From assembly GCF_025244705.1 (NCBI RefSeq), contig NZ_CP104207.1:1240001-1304000 (forward strand): a DNA stretch of 64,000 bases, read 5' to 3'. Every line of letters begins with the position of its first letter. Position 1 is the first letter of the stretch. A program made the translations under genes and the position numbers. The stretch comes from Sphingopyxis sp. PET50. Lineage in GTDB: Bacteria > Pseudomonadota > Alphaproteobacteria > Sphingomonadales > Sphingomonadaceae. Positions 50,965-59,517 of this stretch are shown here, piece after piece. The notes under the pieces are model-generated. The model saw only the letters and a list, made by a program, of their open reading frames with translations. It did no database searches and was not told the origin of the DNA.

Positions 50965-51930
50965 TCAGCGGTTGCGCTGGACCTGCGCGTCGCGGAAGCC
51001 CTTGGCCTTGGCCTTGGCCGCCGCACTCAGCGCATCGGCCTCGCTGGCGAAGGGCCCCATCCGCACGCGCCACAGGTTGCCCGCCTTTACGACGTTGCCG
51101 CCGACCGATTTGGCCGCGGCATTGGCGCGCGCCTCGCTGCTGAAGGCGGCGACCTGCACCGCATAGCTGCCGGCCGCGGCGGGCGCGGGCTTCGCGGCGG
51201 CGGGTTTTGGCGCCGTCGTTGCCGCCGGTTTCGCGCCCGGACCTTCGACGATGAAGCGGTCGCCGCCCGGCGCGGGGGCCGAGGGGGTGGGCTTGCTCGC
51301 CGTCGCGCTCGCCATGCCCGCGGGCACCGGCTTGTCGTCGAGCTTCTTGCGCAGCAGGACGAGCAAGGTGTCGGGGGTCGCGAGGCGTTCGGCCACGGCG
51401 CCGCCGCTGCGCAATTGCGCCCTTTCGGCCATCGGCGGGTTGGTGCGGCGGACGCGCACCGCGGCGACCCCGCCGTTGAGACCAAGCTGCTGCGCGGCGC
51501 CGCGCGACAGGTCGATCAGCCGGTCATTGACCATCGGCCCGCGGTCGTTGACGCGCACGAGGATGGTGCGGCCCGTATCGAGCGCGGTGACCTCGACATA
51601 GCTCGGCAGCGGCAAGGTCTTGTGCGCGGCGCTGATCCCGTCGGGGTTGAAGGGCTCACCGATCGCGGTCGGCGATCCCGCGAGTTCCTCGCCATACCAG
51701 CTCGCATAGCCGACATCGTCATAGTCGGCGATGTCGGCGGGGGTATAAGTCGTGCCCGCGACGGTGAAAGGCGCGCCGAGCTTTGGCGGGCCGTCGACCA
51801 CGGCGGCGCCCGTCGGCGCGGGCGCGGGTCCGGCCACCGGGCCGCCGTCGCGCTTGCCGTCGACACTGCCGCATCCCGCCAGCAGCATGGTTGCCGCCAG
51901 CATGACCCTCCGCTTACCGATCGATTTCAT
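50965..51930 (-). CDS. rlpA: Septal ring lytic transglycosylase-type lipoprotein RlpA
   Basis: This encodes 321 residues. Lipoprotein signal with lipobox LLAGC (residues about 16-20). The double-psi beta-barrel domain has YDDVGYASWYGEELAGSPTA, EPFNPDGISAAHKTLPLPSY and VRVNDRGPMVNDRLIDLSRG. A C-terminal SPOR domain starts GSYAVQVAAFSSEARANAAA and ends VRMGPFASEADAL; it targets denuded septal peptidoglycan. ATG 51930 overlaps the end of the upstream transglycosylase gene by 17 bases. With mltB and dacC this forms a cell-wall remodelling cluster. Confidence 0.93.
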   Translation of the reverse strand: MKSIGKRRVMLAATMLLAGCGSVDGKRDGGPVAGPAPAPTGAAVVDGPPKLGAPFTVAGTTYTPADIADYDDVGYASWYGEELAGSPTAIGEPFNPDGISAAHKTLPLPSYVEVTALDTGRTILVRVNDRGPMVNDRLIDLSRGAAQQLGLNGGVAAVRVRRTNPPMAERAQLRSGGAVAERLATPDTLLVLLRKKLDDKPVPAGMASATASKPTPSAPAPGGDRFIVEGPGAKPAATTAPKPAAAKPAPAAAGSYAVQVAAFSSEARANAAAKSVGGNVVKAGNLWRVRMGPFASEADALSAAAKAKAKGFRDAQVQRNR

Positions 51931-52978
51931 CCGCCAGCAACCCCACAGACAGCGCGTAAAAATTGGAACAATTGTAATCGAGTATCGCACGATAGTTGCC
52001 AGTGAGCAAATAGGCGGTGCGGCCCGGGCCGTCGGGTTCGAGCAGGGTCGCCTGGACGCGGCCGTCGGGCCAGCGGCCGCCCGCGATCTGGAAGCCGTCG
52101 GCGCGCCATTCGGCGATCGAGCGCCAGCGGCTGTGGCGCGCGAAAACGCGCGGGCAGCGGGTGGGCTGAAGCCTGCTGGCGACGCGGTTGCGGTCGAAGC
52201 CGGCGGGCACGCCGACCGCGACGCCCCACGGCTGGCCCGCGCGCCAGCCGGCATTGCGCAGATAGCCGCCGATCGATTCGATCGCATCGGCCTCGCTCGA
52301 CCAGATTTCGGCCTTGCCGTCGCCGTCGCCATCCTCCGCCACACGCAGATAGACCGAAGGCAGGAATTGCGGATAGCCGAAGGCGCTAGCCCAGCTGCCC
52401 TTGAGCACGCCGCGCGGCACGCCGCGTTCGACCATTTCCATCGTCGCGAGCAGTTCGGGCTCGAACAGGCTGCGGCGGCGCCCTTCATAGGCGAGGGTCG
52501 CGAGCGCCTCCGGCAGGTCGAAACCGCCGGTGACCTGGCCATAGGCGGTTTCGTGCCCGTAAATGGCAATCATGATGCTGGTCGGCACGCCGGTGCGCTG
52601 CTCGATGCGCGACAGCAGGGGCAGCAGCCGGTCGTGGACGCGGCGCCCGCCGCCGATGCGCGCGGCATCGACATGTTTCGCCTTGTACGGCGCGAAGGCC
52701 GGAATCGGCGTGTCGGCCGAGGGCGGGGCGCCCAGATTGTCGCGGTCGAGCGCGACGACGCGCGCATTGTAGCGCAGCCCCGCGGTGACGCGGTCGAAGG
52801 TCGCGCGCGACACTCCCCTCGCCTGCGCCTTGGGCCACAGCGACTGGATATAGGCGTCGAAACCGGCGTCGCCGCTCTGCGCATGGAGCGGGGCCGAGGC
52901 CGCCATCGACCAGGCCGAGGCGATTACCGCCGCGAAACCGAGAAAGGATCCGATTCCAGAAGATTTGCTGCGTATCAT
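51914..52978 (-). CDS. mltB: Lytic murein transglycosylase, MltB family
   Basis: This is a 354-residue enzyme cleaving the MurNAc-GlcNAc bond to give anhydro-muropeptides. ATG 52978 gives a signal peptide (SFLGFAAVIASAWSMAASAP). The catalytic Glu lies in SIMIAIYGHETAYGQVTGGF. The family segments WASAFGYPQFLPSVYLR and DGDGDGKAEIWSSEADAIES (a Ca-binding-like Asp loop) are present, and it closes with YRAILDYNCSNFYALSVGLL. It lacks a C-terminal peptidoglycan-binding domain. First gene of the mltB-rlpA-dacC-tmk-holB-metG run. Confidence 0.93.
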   Translation of the reverse strand: MIRSKSSGIGSFLGFAAVIASAWSMAASAPLHAQSGDAGFDAYIQSLWPKAQARGVSRATFDRVTAGLRYNARVVALDRDNLGAPPSADTPIPAFAPYKAKHVDAARIGGGRRVHDRLLPLLSRIEQRTGVPTSIMIAIYGHETAYGQVTGGFDLPEALATLAYEGRRRSLFEPELLATMEMVERGVPRGVLKGSWASAFGYPQFLPSVYLRVAEDGDGDGKAEIWSSEADAIESIGGYLRNAGWRAGQPWGVAVGVPAGFDRNRVASRLQPTRCPRVFARHSRWRSIAEWRADGFQIAGGRWPDGRVQATLLEPDGPGRTAYLLTGNYRAILDYNCSNFYALSVGLLADEIDR

Positions 52979-53209
52979 GTCCACCCCATAGGCATGATCT
53001 GGCACGGATGCACGCGCCATGAACAGCCACCCGAGGGACGAAACGAGTCATTCGCGCGGCGGATGGAGCGATGCGGACGGCCTCCGGCCAGGCGTGCGGA
53101 ACGGCAGGCAGCGGCGGAAAAATCGCCGCTATACCCGGAACATGGTGTCTTGTTGACGCCGTCCCCGGCCATCTGTAGGCCGAGACTTCCGCCGATGCCT
53201 GGGGACAAT

Positions 53210-54074
53210 ATGACTATCGCGCCGAGCGTTTTGAGATTCTTCTCTCCCTTGCGCCGGGTGCGCGGATGGCGCTCGGCTGGTATCGACCGTCAGCAGACCG
53301 GAACGCGCTGCGCATGGCGATGTCACGATCCGCTTTTCGCGCGGCACGGTGAACCTGGATCCCGCCTCGTTTGTCGAATGGAACGTGCTGTTCCTCGGCG
53401 ATTACGAAGGCGAGGAGAAACGGATTTTCTGCGACCTTGCCAGGCGCCGCGGCAAGACGGACGTGTGCCTGGATGTCGGAGCCAATGTCGGCCTGCATTC
53501 GCTGACCTTTGCCGAAACATTTCGCAGCGTCGTGTCGCTCGACCCCAATCCGTTGGTCTTCGAACGACTGGAGCGCAATATCGAGACGGGGTCGGCACGC
53601 AATATTACGGCGCTGAACATCGGGCTGGCCGATCGCGACGGCACGTTGATTTTCTATCAGCCCACGGATGCGAGGCAGGGCATGGGGACGTTCGATGCCG
53701 ATTCCGCGCCTGCCAACGCCCGCGAAATCGCCCTGCCCATACGGATCGGCGACGAGGTGGTCGACGAGCAGGGGCTGGGCGACCGGGTCGATGCGATCAA
53801 GATCGACGTGCAGGGCTTCGAGCCGCAGGTTCTGACCGGATTGCGCGCAACGCTGGAGCGGTGCTGGCCGCTGCTGTGGTTCGAAGTATCCGAATCGACC
53901 ATCGAGCGCTTTACCGATTACGGCGGGATCAAAGGCACCGTGCCTTATGATTTCGACCTTTATCGCTTCGATACCCGTGCCATCGGGGGGCTGATCCATC
54001 GGATGCGGCTGTTGCGCTGCGACGTCGACGATCCGTTGACCGGCGCCGATTATGTGGTCGTGCCGAAAGCCTGA
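53210..54074 (+). CDS. FkbM family methyltransferase (frame broken near the N-terminus)
   Basis: This is a class I SAM-dependent methyltransferase, about 287 residues restored. SAM-binding motif I reads VCLDVGANVGLHSLTFAE, followed by VSLDPNPLVFERLERNI, and a later strand motif is AIKIDVQGFEPQVLTGL. The start of the gene lies in another frame: ATG 53210 reads TIAPSVLRFFSPLRRVRGW, and dropping T 53273 (GGC[GC[T]CGG]CTG context) joins it to RRLVSTVSRPERAAHGDV. FkbM enzymes O-methylate sugars or polyketides. The target here is unknown, and no glycan genes are adjacent. Confidence 0.83.
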
Positions 54075-54126
54075 ATGACGAGGTTTCGCTTGCCGCGCGC
54101 GGGCGGCGCGCTATGGCGCGCGGCGA

Positions 54127-54216
54127 GGACAGGTGGCCGAGTGGTTTAAGGCAGCGGTCTTGAAAACCGCCGTGGGCGCAAGCTCACCGTGGGTTCGAAT
54201 CCCACCCTGTCCGCCA
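54127..54216 (+). tRNA. tRNA-Ser (TGA)
   Basis: The 90-base class II tRNA has acceptor GGACAGG/CCTGTCC with encoded GCCA end, anticodon arm GCGGT-CTTGAAA-ACCGC (anticodon TGA), a long variable arm CGTGGGCGCAAGCTCACCG and T arm GTGGGTTCGAATCCCAC. A run of small non-housekeeping genes follows its 3' end. Confidence 0.95.
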
Positions 54217-54381
54217 AATGCGTCCGCAAAATACCGCCGATTGTCCTCGATCGCTCGATATATCCCGCTCGGGTTTTTCTAACCGGTACGGCCCCATGGA
54301 GCGGCGTGCCCGTGACCCAGCGGCCCGCCGATCACCCGAAACCGATGGTTCCGCGGCTGTGGACGTGGTATTTGCCAAACG

Positions 54382-54606
54382 ATGACCAATCATCAGGAAA
54401 TTTTCGACGCGCTGCAGTCGGCCCAGCGGGCGCGTCTCATGTCCCTCTTCAGCAGCAGGCATGCATTGCCATGGGAAGAGGGCGATGATGAATTGACCGG
54501 CCTCAGACTCGTCCATATCCGTCAGCCGAGCCGCGGAGAGGAAACCACCGAGTTGAACAATCGGGGCTGGTCGGTCGCGATGCTCATAAACGACAGGGGG
54601 CATTGA
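54382..54606 (+). CDS. Small hypothetical protein after tRNA-Ser
   Basis: The frame encodes 74 residues (MTNHQEIFDALQSAQRARLM then SRHALPWEEGDDELTGLRLV). The C-terminal part is uncertain: a CCGAGC context at about 54530 could hold an extra A, and removing it would end the protein earlier after QPAAERKPPS. No clear ribosome site and no family recognised. Composition is soluble and charged. It could be a small accessory protein of the tRNA-linked cluster. Confidence 0.45.
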   Translation: MTNHQEIFDALQSAQRARLMSLFSSRHALPWEEGDDELTGLRLVHIRQPSRGEETTELNNRGWSVAMLINDRGH

Positions 54607-54808
54607 ACGTCGCGGCGTTTATCGGGGTCCGATGACCGGAGAAGGCTGGCAAGCGGCCACCGGGACGCCGCTGCCGCCAAGCCTGCGCCCGTCGCCGCGA
54701 GCTGGGACGAACCCTTGAAAACGGGGGCATCGCTCCCATATATAGACGATCGCTGGCTTCGTCCTGCATTCGGCGACTGAGAGACGACCGCGCTCCCGCA
54801 ACAGGGAG

Positions 54809-54922
54809 ATGCACGTGGATTTCAGCCAATTTCTCTATCATCACCAGATGACGCTCATGGCATTGAGCCGGGCTTGTCGCGCCGAATCCGGCGCGCCGGG
54901 GGAGCAGACCAGTGACGTCTGA
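54809..54922 (+). CDS. 37-residue small protein with YHHQMTLM motif
   Basis: Starts MHVDFSQFLYHHQMTLMALS and ends SGAPGEQTSDV, with a ribosome-site-like AGGGAG directly before ATG. The segment LYHHQMTLM resembles a small family seen in sphingomonads with a LYHR(Q/E)Q(V/I)SLM core, recalled from pattern only. Its last codons overlap the GTG start of the next gene, suggesting coupled translation. Confidence 0.45.
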   Translation: MHVDFSQFLYHHQMTLMALSRACRAESGAPGEQTSDV

Positions 54923-55214
54923 TCGAAGCCAATCCGGCGCCGCTCCGGTGATCACCCGTTCGAATCCGTTTCGGCGAAATCGCACGGTCACGCCGCTTCC
55001 TCCGCAGGAGGCACAGCGGCAGGGCGCGATCAGTGCGCTCGCATTCCAGCTGCTCGGCGGGCGGGAACCCGCGCTGGACTTCCTCAATACCGAAAACGCG
55101 CTTCTGGGCGGCCGCCCCATCGCGGTCGCGACGCGCAGCAAGGCGGGCTATGTGAGCGTCGAACGCGAAATCCGTTCGCGGTCGGTGATACCGGGCGACC
55201 GACATGACGGATGA
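54912..55214 (+). CDS. MbcA/ParS/Xre-type antitoxin-domain protein
   Basis: The frame encodes 100 residues from GTG 54912. The C-terminal half matches the MbcA/ParS/Xre toxin-binding (DUF2384) pattern of a helix, then W/F-L-x-T-xN-xxLGG, then a closing helix: ALDFLNTENALLGG followed by RPIAVATRSKAGYVSVEREI. The N-terminal 35 residues are basic and probably unstructured, and a standard Xre HTH is not evident. Family partners are RES-domain toxins, but none is adjacent. It may be an orphan, or act with the small genes on either side. Confidence 0.65.
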   Translation: MTSDRSQSGAAPVITRSNPFRRNRTVTPLPPQEAQRQGAISALAFQLLGGREPALDFLNTENALLGGRPIAVATRSKAGYVSVEREIRSRSVIPGDRHDG

Positions 55215-55437
55215 TCGCGAGGGCGCAAGCCATATCGTGCGGTGCTGGTTCGAATGGGAAATCGACGGGCTTGCCCGGAAGGTCATCCTGGTCGTCGAAA
55301 CCGATCTTCCCATGCAGCCCGACGAAAGCGGCTATGACACGATCATTCTCGACGAGCTGCGCGCGGCCGCCATCGCGCGATCGCGCGCCTCCCCCGGCGC
55401 CATCGACCGGATCCGCATTGTTCCCGTGCGCTACTAG
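55204..55437 (+). CDS. 77-residue hypothetical protein
   Basis: Starts MTDDREGASHIVRCWFEWE, overlapping the preceding antitoxin-domain gene by 11 bases. It shows a beta-rich first half (IVRCWFEWEIDG, KVILVVETDLPM) and a helical end (DELRAAAIARSRA) closing with IRIVPVRY. No family recognised. Overlap with the MbcA-type gene makes it a candidate partner, on position alone. Confidence 0.5.
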   Translation: MTDDREGASHIVRCWFEWEIDGLARKVILVVETDLPMQPDESGYDTIILDELRAAAIARSRASPGAIDRIRIVPVRY

Positions 55438-55463
55438 CGCTTCGGACGGGAAGACCCGAGCCC

Positions 55464-55734
55464 ATGGCCGATTATGAGATCACCGCCGTTCGCCCGAGCG
55501 CCTAGCAGCAGGCGGCCGCATCATATTGACGCGGTGAAGGTGGGCGAGAGCCTGTTTCTGGCCGATCAGATCATCGACTGGATCAGCGCCGGAACGCATC
55601 GCTTCTGGGTGTGGTTTCAGAATGAAGAGGTCGATGTCATCGTCAGGGAGCAAGGCTCTTCGCGGCGCTATTACCTCACCATCGCGGGCGGCAATTTCCC
55701 GCCCATAGCCCTGTTGTCGCTGCCCCGGTTCTGA
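55464..55734 (+). CDS. DUF3892-like small protein (frame broken)
   Basis: The restored protein has 89 residues. ATG 55464 reads MADYEITAVRPSA and would stop at once at TAG. Removing T 55503 (GCGCC[T]AGCAGC) continues ASSRRPHHIDAVKVGESLFL into the open frame, which ends YYLTIAGGNFPPIALLSLP. The layout (strand YEITAVR, a His-Ile pair, a helix with Trp, and a closing Y-L-x-T...LP) fits DUF3892. Function of that family is unknown. It is the last of the small plus-strand genes after tRNA-Ser and converges with the TPR gene. Confidence 0.6.
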
Positions 55735-55771
55735 CGGGGCCCGGCAATTCCGGAGATGGTCCGTGCTCCGG

Positions 55772-57554
55772 CTAAAGCCGCCGCATCTTCAGCCACGCCG
55801 CATCCCCCGTCCAGGTCCGCCGGAACGCGGCATCCGCCGCTGCCGCCTCGGCCTTGTTGCCCAGCTTCGCCTCGGTCATCCACAGGCCGTAGAGCGCCCA
55901 GCCGTCGTTCGGCGCCTCGAACAGCGCCTTGCGGAAGGCGGCGCGGGCGTCTTCGTAGCGGCGGGCAGAGAAAAGCGCGGCACCGCGCGACTGGGCGACG
56001 GGGAAATACCAGATCGGGGGCTCGTTATAGGGGATCGTCGCCTCGATCTTTTCGGCCTGCTCGAACAAGGCAACCGCCTTCATCGGGTCGCCGCGCCAAT
56101 GCGCCCGCCGCCCTTCGGCGACGAGCGTCGCGAGGCGGATGACGTCGGGGCCCGGGAAGCCGAGCTCGACCATCGCGGCAACCGCAGGCGATGTTTCCAG
56201 TTCGCGCATCGCGGCTATTTCGGCCGCGAAGTCCTTGTCCTTGCGGAGTTCCGCAAAAGCGATGGCGCGCGCATAATGGCGCATCGCCTCGACATAGGCG
56301 AGGTCGGACGGCTGTGCGGTTTCGTCGAGAATCTGCGCCGGGTCGGCATATTGGGCGAGCGCGAAGGCCGGGGCGGCGTGGATCGCCTGAACCCAGGGCA
56401 GGCCGCGCGCGGTGTCGGTGTCGAGAATGCCCCGCAGCCGCTTCGTCTCCGCCATCACCGTCCGCATGTCGCCGACCATCTGCGCCGAGGTCAGCAGGAA
56501 ATGGACGTTGTGCGGATAATAGCCGTAGCGGTAGAGCGCATCGTCGCCGACGAGCGCCAGATACTCCTCGTCGGCGCGGGCGGCGAGGATGTTGGCGCGC
56601 ATCGAATCGGCGTAACGTCCGATGCGGTAATAGATGTGCGACGGCATATGGACGAGGTGGCCGAGCGTCGCCGGCGTCGCCCCCACCAATGTGTCGGCGG
56701 CCGCCTCGGCCTTTCCCGGCCGCGCCGCCTCCATCAGGTGGATATAGAGATGCGCGGCCTGCGGGTGGGCAGGATTGCGCGCGATCACCTGCTCGACCAG
56801 CGCGATCGCCGTGCCGATGCGATCGGTGATCGGGGCCGCGTCCGCCGTCCAGTAATTCCAGGGGCTGGTGTTCATCGCGGCTTCGGCGGCGAGGATCGCG
56901 ATGTCGTCGTTCGCCGGGAAGCGCGCGGCGGCGGCGAGCATGGCGTCGGCATAGGCGATATCGAGCGCGGCGCGGTCGCTGTCGCCGGCGGGCGAATAGC
57001 GGAGCAACTGCGCCTCGATCAGCGCGCGTTCCTCGGGCGAGACCGAGCCCAATGCGGCTTTGGCCCGGTCGAGCGCGGCGAGCGCGGCACGGTTGTTCGC
57101 ATCGTCCATGCCGGCGTTGATATTGGGGCCGTTGGCGAGCGCCTCGCCCCACCAGCACATCACGCAGCCGGGATCGAGCTGGCGTGCCTCGCGGAACGAG
57201 CGGATCGCGCCCGCATGGTTGAAACCATAAGCGAGCAGCAGGCCCTGGTCGAAATAGCGGCGCGCGTCGCCATCGAGCTTGCCGGCAGGAAGCTGGGTGC
57301 GCGGGATGCTGGCGAGCAGCGGCATGGGTGCGGCCCCGCCGCTCGGCGTATCGGCGATATAGCGCCGCGCCATCGCGAGGCGGCGGTCGAGCGCCGCGGC
57401 GGCCGCGGCGGGACGGCACGCCCATGCGGCCCGCGCGGGTCGGGTCGAGCGCGGCGAGCGTCGCCTCGGAAAAAACCGGTGCGCGCCGCTCGGCGGCGCT
57501 GGAGATGGTGACCGCCATCGCGGTGGCTGCGGCCAGAGTGACAAGCTTGAACAT
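55772..57554 (-). CDS. Secreted tetratricopeptide-repeat protein (frame broken near the N-terminus)
   Basis: The restored protein has about 593 residues. ATG 57554 gives a signal peptide (FKLVTLAAATAMAVTISSA), and the frame then changes near 57405-57430. Dropping one base (for example at 57425, minus strand CCGC[A]TGG, or a C slightly downstream) joins TRAG to AAAAALDRRLAMARRY. The body is helical repeats with FDQGLLLAYGFNHAGAIRSF, LDPGCVMCWWGEALANGPN and YEDARAAFRKALFEAPNDGW, the last two typical TPR units. Histidines in LGHLVHMPSHIYYRIGRYAD could bind metal. Function unknown. It precedes nothing obvious on its strand. Confidence 0.82.
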
Positions 57555-57629
57555 CGGCGAGGCCCCCGTGCTCATGATGCATCGGCGCGGAGGCTACAGG
57601 CGCGCGGGGCCGATGTCCATGTACGCCTT

Positions 57630-58586
57630 TCAGCGGGTTTCGACGGTGAGGTGGGCGATTTCAGGGATCGCCTTCAGCCGGTCGCGGATCGTTTCGCAGT
57701 CGCCGCCCTCGACCGAAACGATCGCGGCATGCGCGGCGGGGCCGACACGCCAGACATGGAGGTCGGCGAGCCGGAAGCCGGCATCGGCTCCGACTATGGA
57801 GCGGATCTTCGCTTCGAGTGCGGGTTCGCTAGCATCGAGCAGCACCGCGGCGGTGTCGCGGATCAGCGACCAGGCCCAGACCGCGATGACGATCGAACCG
57901 GCGATACCGATCGCCGGATCGAGCCATATCCAGCCGAGATAGCGTCCGCCGAGCAACGCCGCGATTGCCATCACCGAGGTCAAGGCGTCGGCGAGGACAT
58001 GGACATAGGCCGAGCGCATATTGTTGTCGCCGTGGCGGACGGGTTCGGCGTGGCCGTGATCGTCATGGTGGCCGGGATCATGGTCATGCGCGTGGTGGTC
58101 GTGATCATGGCCCGGACCATGGCTGTGCCCGCCGCCGAGCAAAACCGCGCAGACGATGTTCACGATCAGGCCGATGACCGCGACGACGGTGGCGTCGAGG
58201 AAATCGACCGGGCGCGGGTCGATCAGCCGCTGTGCCGATTCGACCGCGATGCCGATCGCGACGATGCCGAGGATCAGTGCCGAGGCGAAACCCGCAAGGT
58301 CCCCGACCTTGCCGGTGCCGAAGCTGTAGCGCGGGCTCCGCGCATGCTTGCGCGCATAGGCATAGGCGATGGCGGCGATGCCGAGCGCGCCGGCATGGGT
58401 CGCCATATGGAAACCGTCGGCGAGCAGCGCCATCGAGTTGAAGGCGAGCCCCGCGACGATCTCCGCCACCATCATCACCGCGGTGATCGCGACGACCCAC
58501 AGGGTGCGGCGGCCATTCTCGTCATGGCCGGGGCCGAGGAAGACATGATCGTGGGTCAGCCCGTTGATCTCGCTATCGAAAGACAT
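57630..58586 (-). CDS. dmeF: Cation diffusion facilitator, DmeF-type Co/Ni (Zn) exporter
   Basis: This is a 318-residue CDF transporter with six transmembrane helices. ATG 58586 gives MSFDSEINGLTHDHVFLGPG, matching the DmeF N-terminus in which THDHxFLG precedes the first helix. Metal site residues are in NSMALLADGFHMATHAGALG (HxxxD pattern of TM2) and HVLADALTSVMAI (TM5). The TM4-TM5 loop is very His-rich (GGGHSHGPGHDHDHHAHDHD). DmeF exports Co2+ and Ni2+, and a Zn or Fe role is also possible. No dmeR-type repressor is adjacent. It sits next to a Mn-related transporter. Confidence 0.87.
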   Translation of the reverse strand: MSFDSEINGLTHDHVFLGPGHDENGRRTLWVVAITAVMMVAEIVAGLAFNSMALLADGFHMATHAGALGIAAIAYAYARKHARSPRYSFGTGKVGDLAGFASALILGIVAIGIAVESAQRLIDPRPVDFLDATVVAVIGLIVNIVCAVLLGGGHSHGPGHDHDHHAHDHDPGHHDDHGHAEPVRHGDNNMRSAYVHVLADALTSVMAIAALLGGRYLGWIWLDPAIGIAGSIVIAVWAWSLIRDTAAVLLDASEPALEAKIRSIVGADAGFRLADLHVWRVGPAAHAAIVSVEGGDCETIRDRLKAIPEIAHLTVETR

Positions 58587-58617
58587 AAGCCGCGACCCCT
58601 CTTGTCCGCCTGCCACC

Positions 58618-59187
58618 CTATAGCCAGCCCGCGGCCTGCGCCAAGACCCAGATGCCGATGACGAGGAAGAGTCCCGCCGCGACCCTGCGCACGGTGTCGA
58701 GGTTCACGCGCTTGAGCAGTTCGTGGCCGAGAAAGATCGCGGGGACGTTGGCGATCATCATGCCGAGCGTGGTGCCGGCGGTGACCAGTGCGACGCTGTG
58801 ATATTGCGCGCCGAGCGCGATCGTCGCGACCTGCGTCTTGTCGCCCATCTCGACGAGGAAGAAGGCGATCAGCGTCGTGACGAAGGCGCCGAAGCGCGGT
58901 TTGGGGGCTTCGTCGTCCCCGAACTTGTCGGGGATCAGCGTCCAGGCGGCCATGGCGATGAAGCTGATGCCGATAGCGATGCGGAAGACCGGACTGTCGA
59001 GAAAGGCGGCGGCCGAGGCGCCGAGCAGCGCGGCGAGCGCATGGTTGGCGAGGGTCGCGACCAATATGCCGCATATGATCGGCAGCGGCCTGTTGAAGCG
59101 CGTTGCGAGCAGGATCGCGAGCAATTGCGTCTTGTCGCCGATCTCGGCGAGCGCGACGACCGCGGTCGAGGTGAAGAGAGCTTCCAT
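58618..59187 (-). CDS. GDT1/TMEM165 (UPF0016) family cation transporter, probable Mn exporter
   Basis: This is a 189-residue protein with two repeats of three transmembrane helices, each containing the family signature E-x-G-D-K-T: VALAEIGDKTQLLAI and FLVEMGDKTQVATIAL. ATG 59187 begins right at the first helix (MEALFTSTAVVALAEIG), and the upstream codons belong to the structured leader. Bacterial members export Mn2+ (MneA/MneP-like) or exchange Ca2+/Mn2+ with H+. The yybP-ykoY riboswitch upstream makes manganese the most likely substrate. Followed by dmeF after 31 bases. Confidence 0.9.
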   Translation of the reverse strand: MEALFTSTAVVALAEIGDKTQLLAILLATRFNRPLPIICGILVATLANHALAALLGASAAAFLDSPVFRIAIGISFIAMAAWTLIPDKFGDDEAPKPRFGAFVTTLIAFFLVEMGDKTQVATIALGAQYHSVALVTAGTTLGMMIANVPAIFLGHELLKRVNLDTVRRVAAGLFLVIGIWVLAQAAGWL

Positions 59188-59197
59188 CGAGTGACTC

Positions 59198-59249
59198 CGG
59201 GGCCGGGCGGCGTTGCGATTCCAACGGACATCGAAACCCGCCGCCCGGC
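59198..59249 (-). promoter_or_regulatory. Stable hairpin between riboswitch and start codon
   Basis: On the plus strand CCGGGGCCGGGCGGCG and CGCCGCCCGGCCCGG are near-perfect inverted repeats around 22 bases, ending about ten bases before the GDT1-family ATG. No T run follows, so it looks like a ribosome-site sequestering expression platform rather than an intrinsic terminator. Confidence 0.6.
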
Positions 59250-59254
59250 CCGGA

Positions 59255-59380
59255 CGTGGGGTCGATGCCATTGGTCTCGCCCAAACGGTGTTCCCGCTTC
59301 CACCGCACCACGGCCTCTCGACCGAGTATGTTGACACGATGGCCCGTCCCGAACGGACGGCTGGCTACTCCCCAGATGAC
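59255..59380 (-). ncRNA. yybP-ykoY manganese riboswitch
   Basis: Read on the minus strand, the leader of the GDT1-family gene contains the three conserved yybP-ykoY blocks in order. GGGGAGTAGCC is at 59373-59363, TCAACATACTCG at 59334-59323, and GGCGAGACC at 59281-59273. In known members the first and second blocks form the facing internal loops that bind Mn2+, and ligand binding switches on exporters of the MntP, Alx and UPF0016 families. Here the downstream gene is UPF0016. A separate GC-rich hairpin lies between aptamer and ATG. Boundaries are approximate. Confidence 0.85.
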
Positions 59381-59416
59381 TTGGTCGCGTTAGACGGGAG
59401 TTGCTGCCTGTGCAAG

Positions 59417-59438
59417 CCCCTCCCCTTCGGGGGAGGGG
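59417..59438 (+). repeat. CCCCTCCCCTTCGGGGGAGGGG palindrome
   Basis: This is a near-perfect 22-base palindrome, followed by GTTGGGGTGGGG. A partner arm CCCTCTCCCGAAGGGGAGG lies at 59524-59542 inside the end of the neighbouring lipoprotein gene. Together 59417-59542 looks like one intergenic repeat element of the GGGGAGGGG type. It lies upstream of the riboswitch and may terminate the lipoprotein/tamB transcript. Confidence 0.6.
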
Positions 59439-59517
59439 TTGGGGTGGGGCCAGCGAAGTTGCGCAGGGCCGCTGGCCCACCCCGCTCGACTACGGCCCGG
59501 CTATGCCGGATCAAGTC

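Noticed and set aside
54184..54603. Minus-strand frame of 139 codons next to tRNA-Ser ending GWDSNPR
   Set aside because: The ending is the common translation of a tRNA T-arm antisense, and there is no ribosome site or family match.
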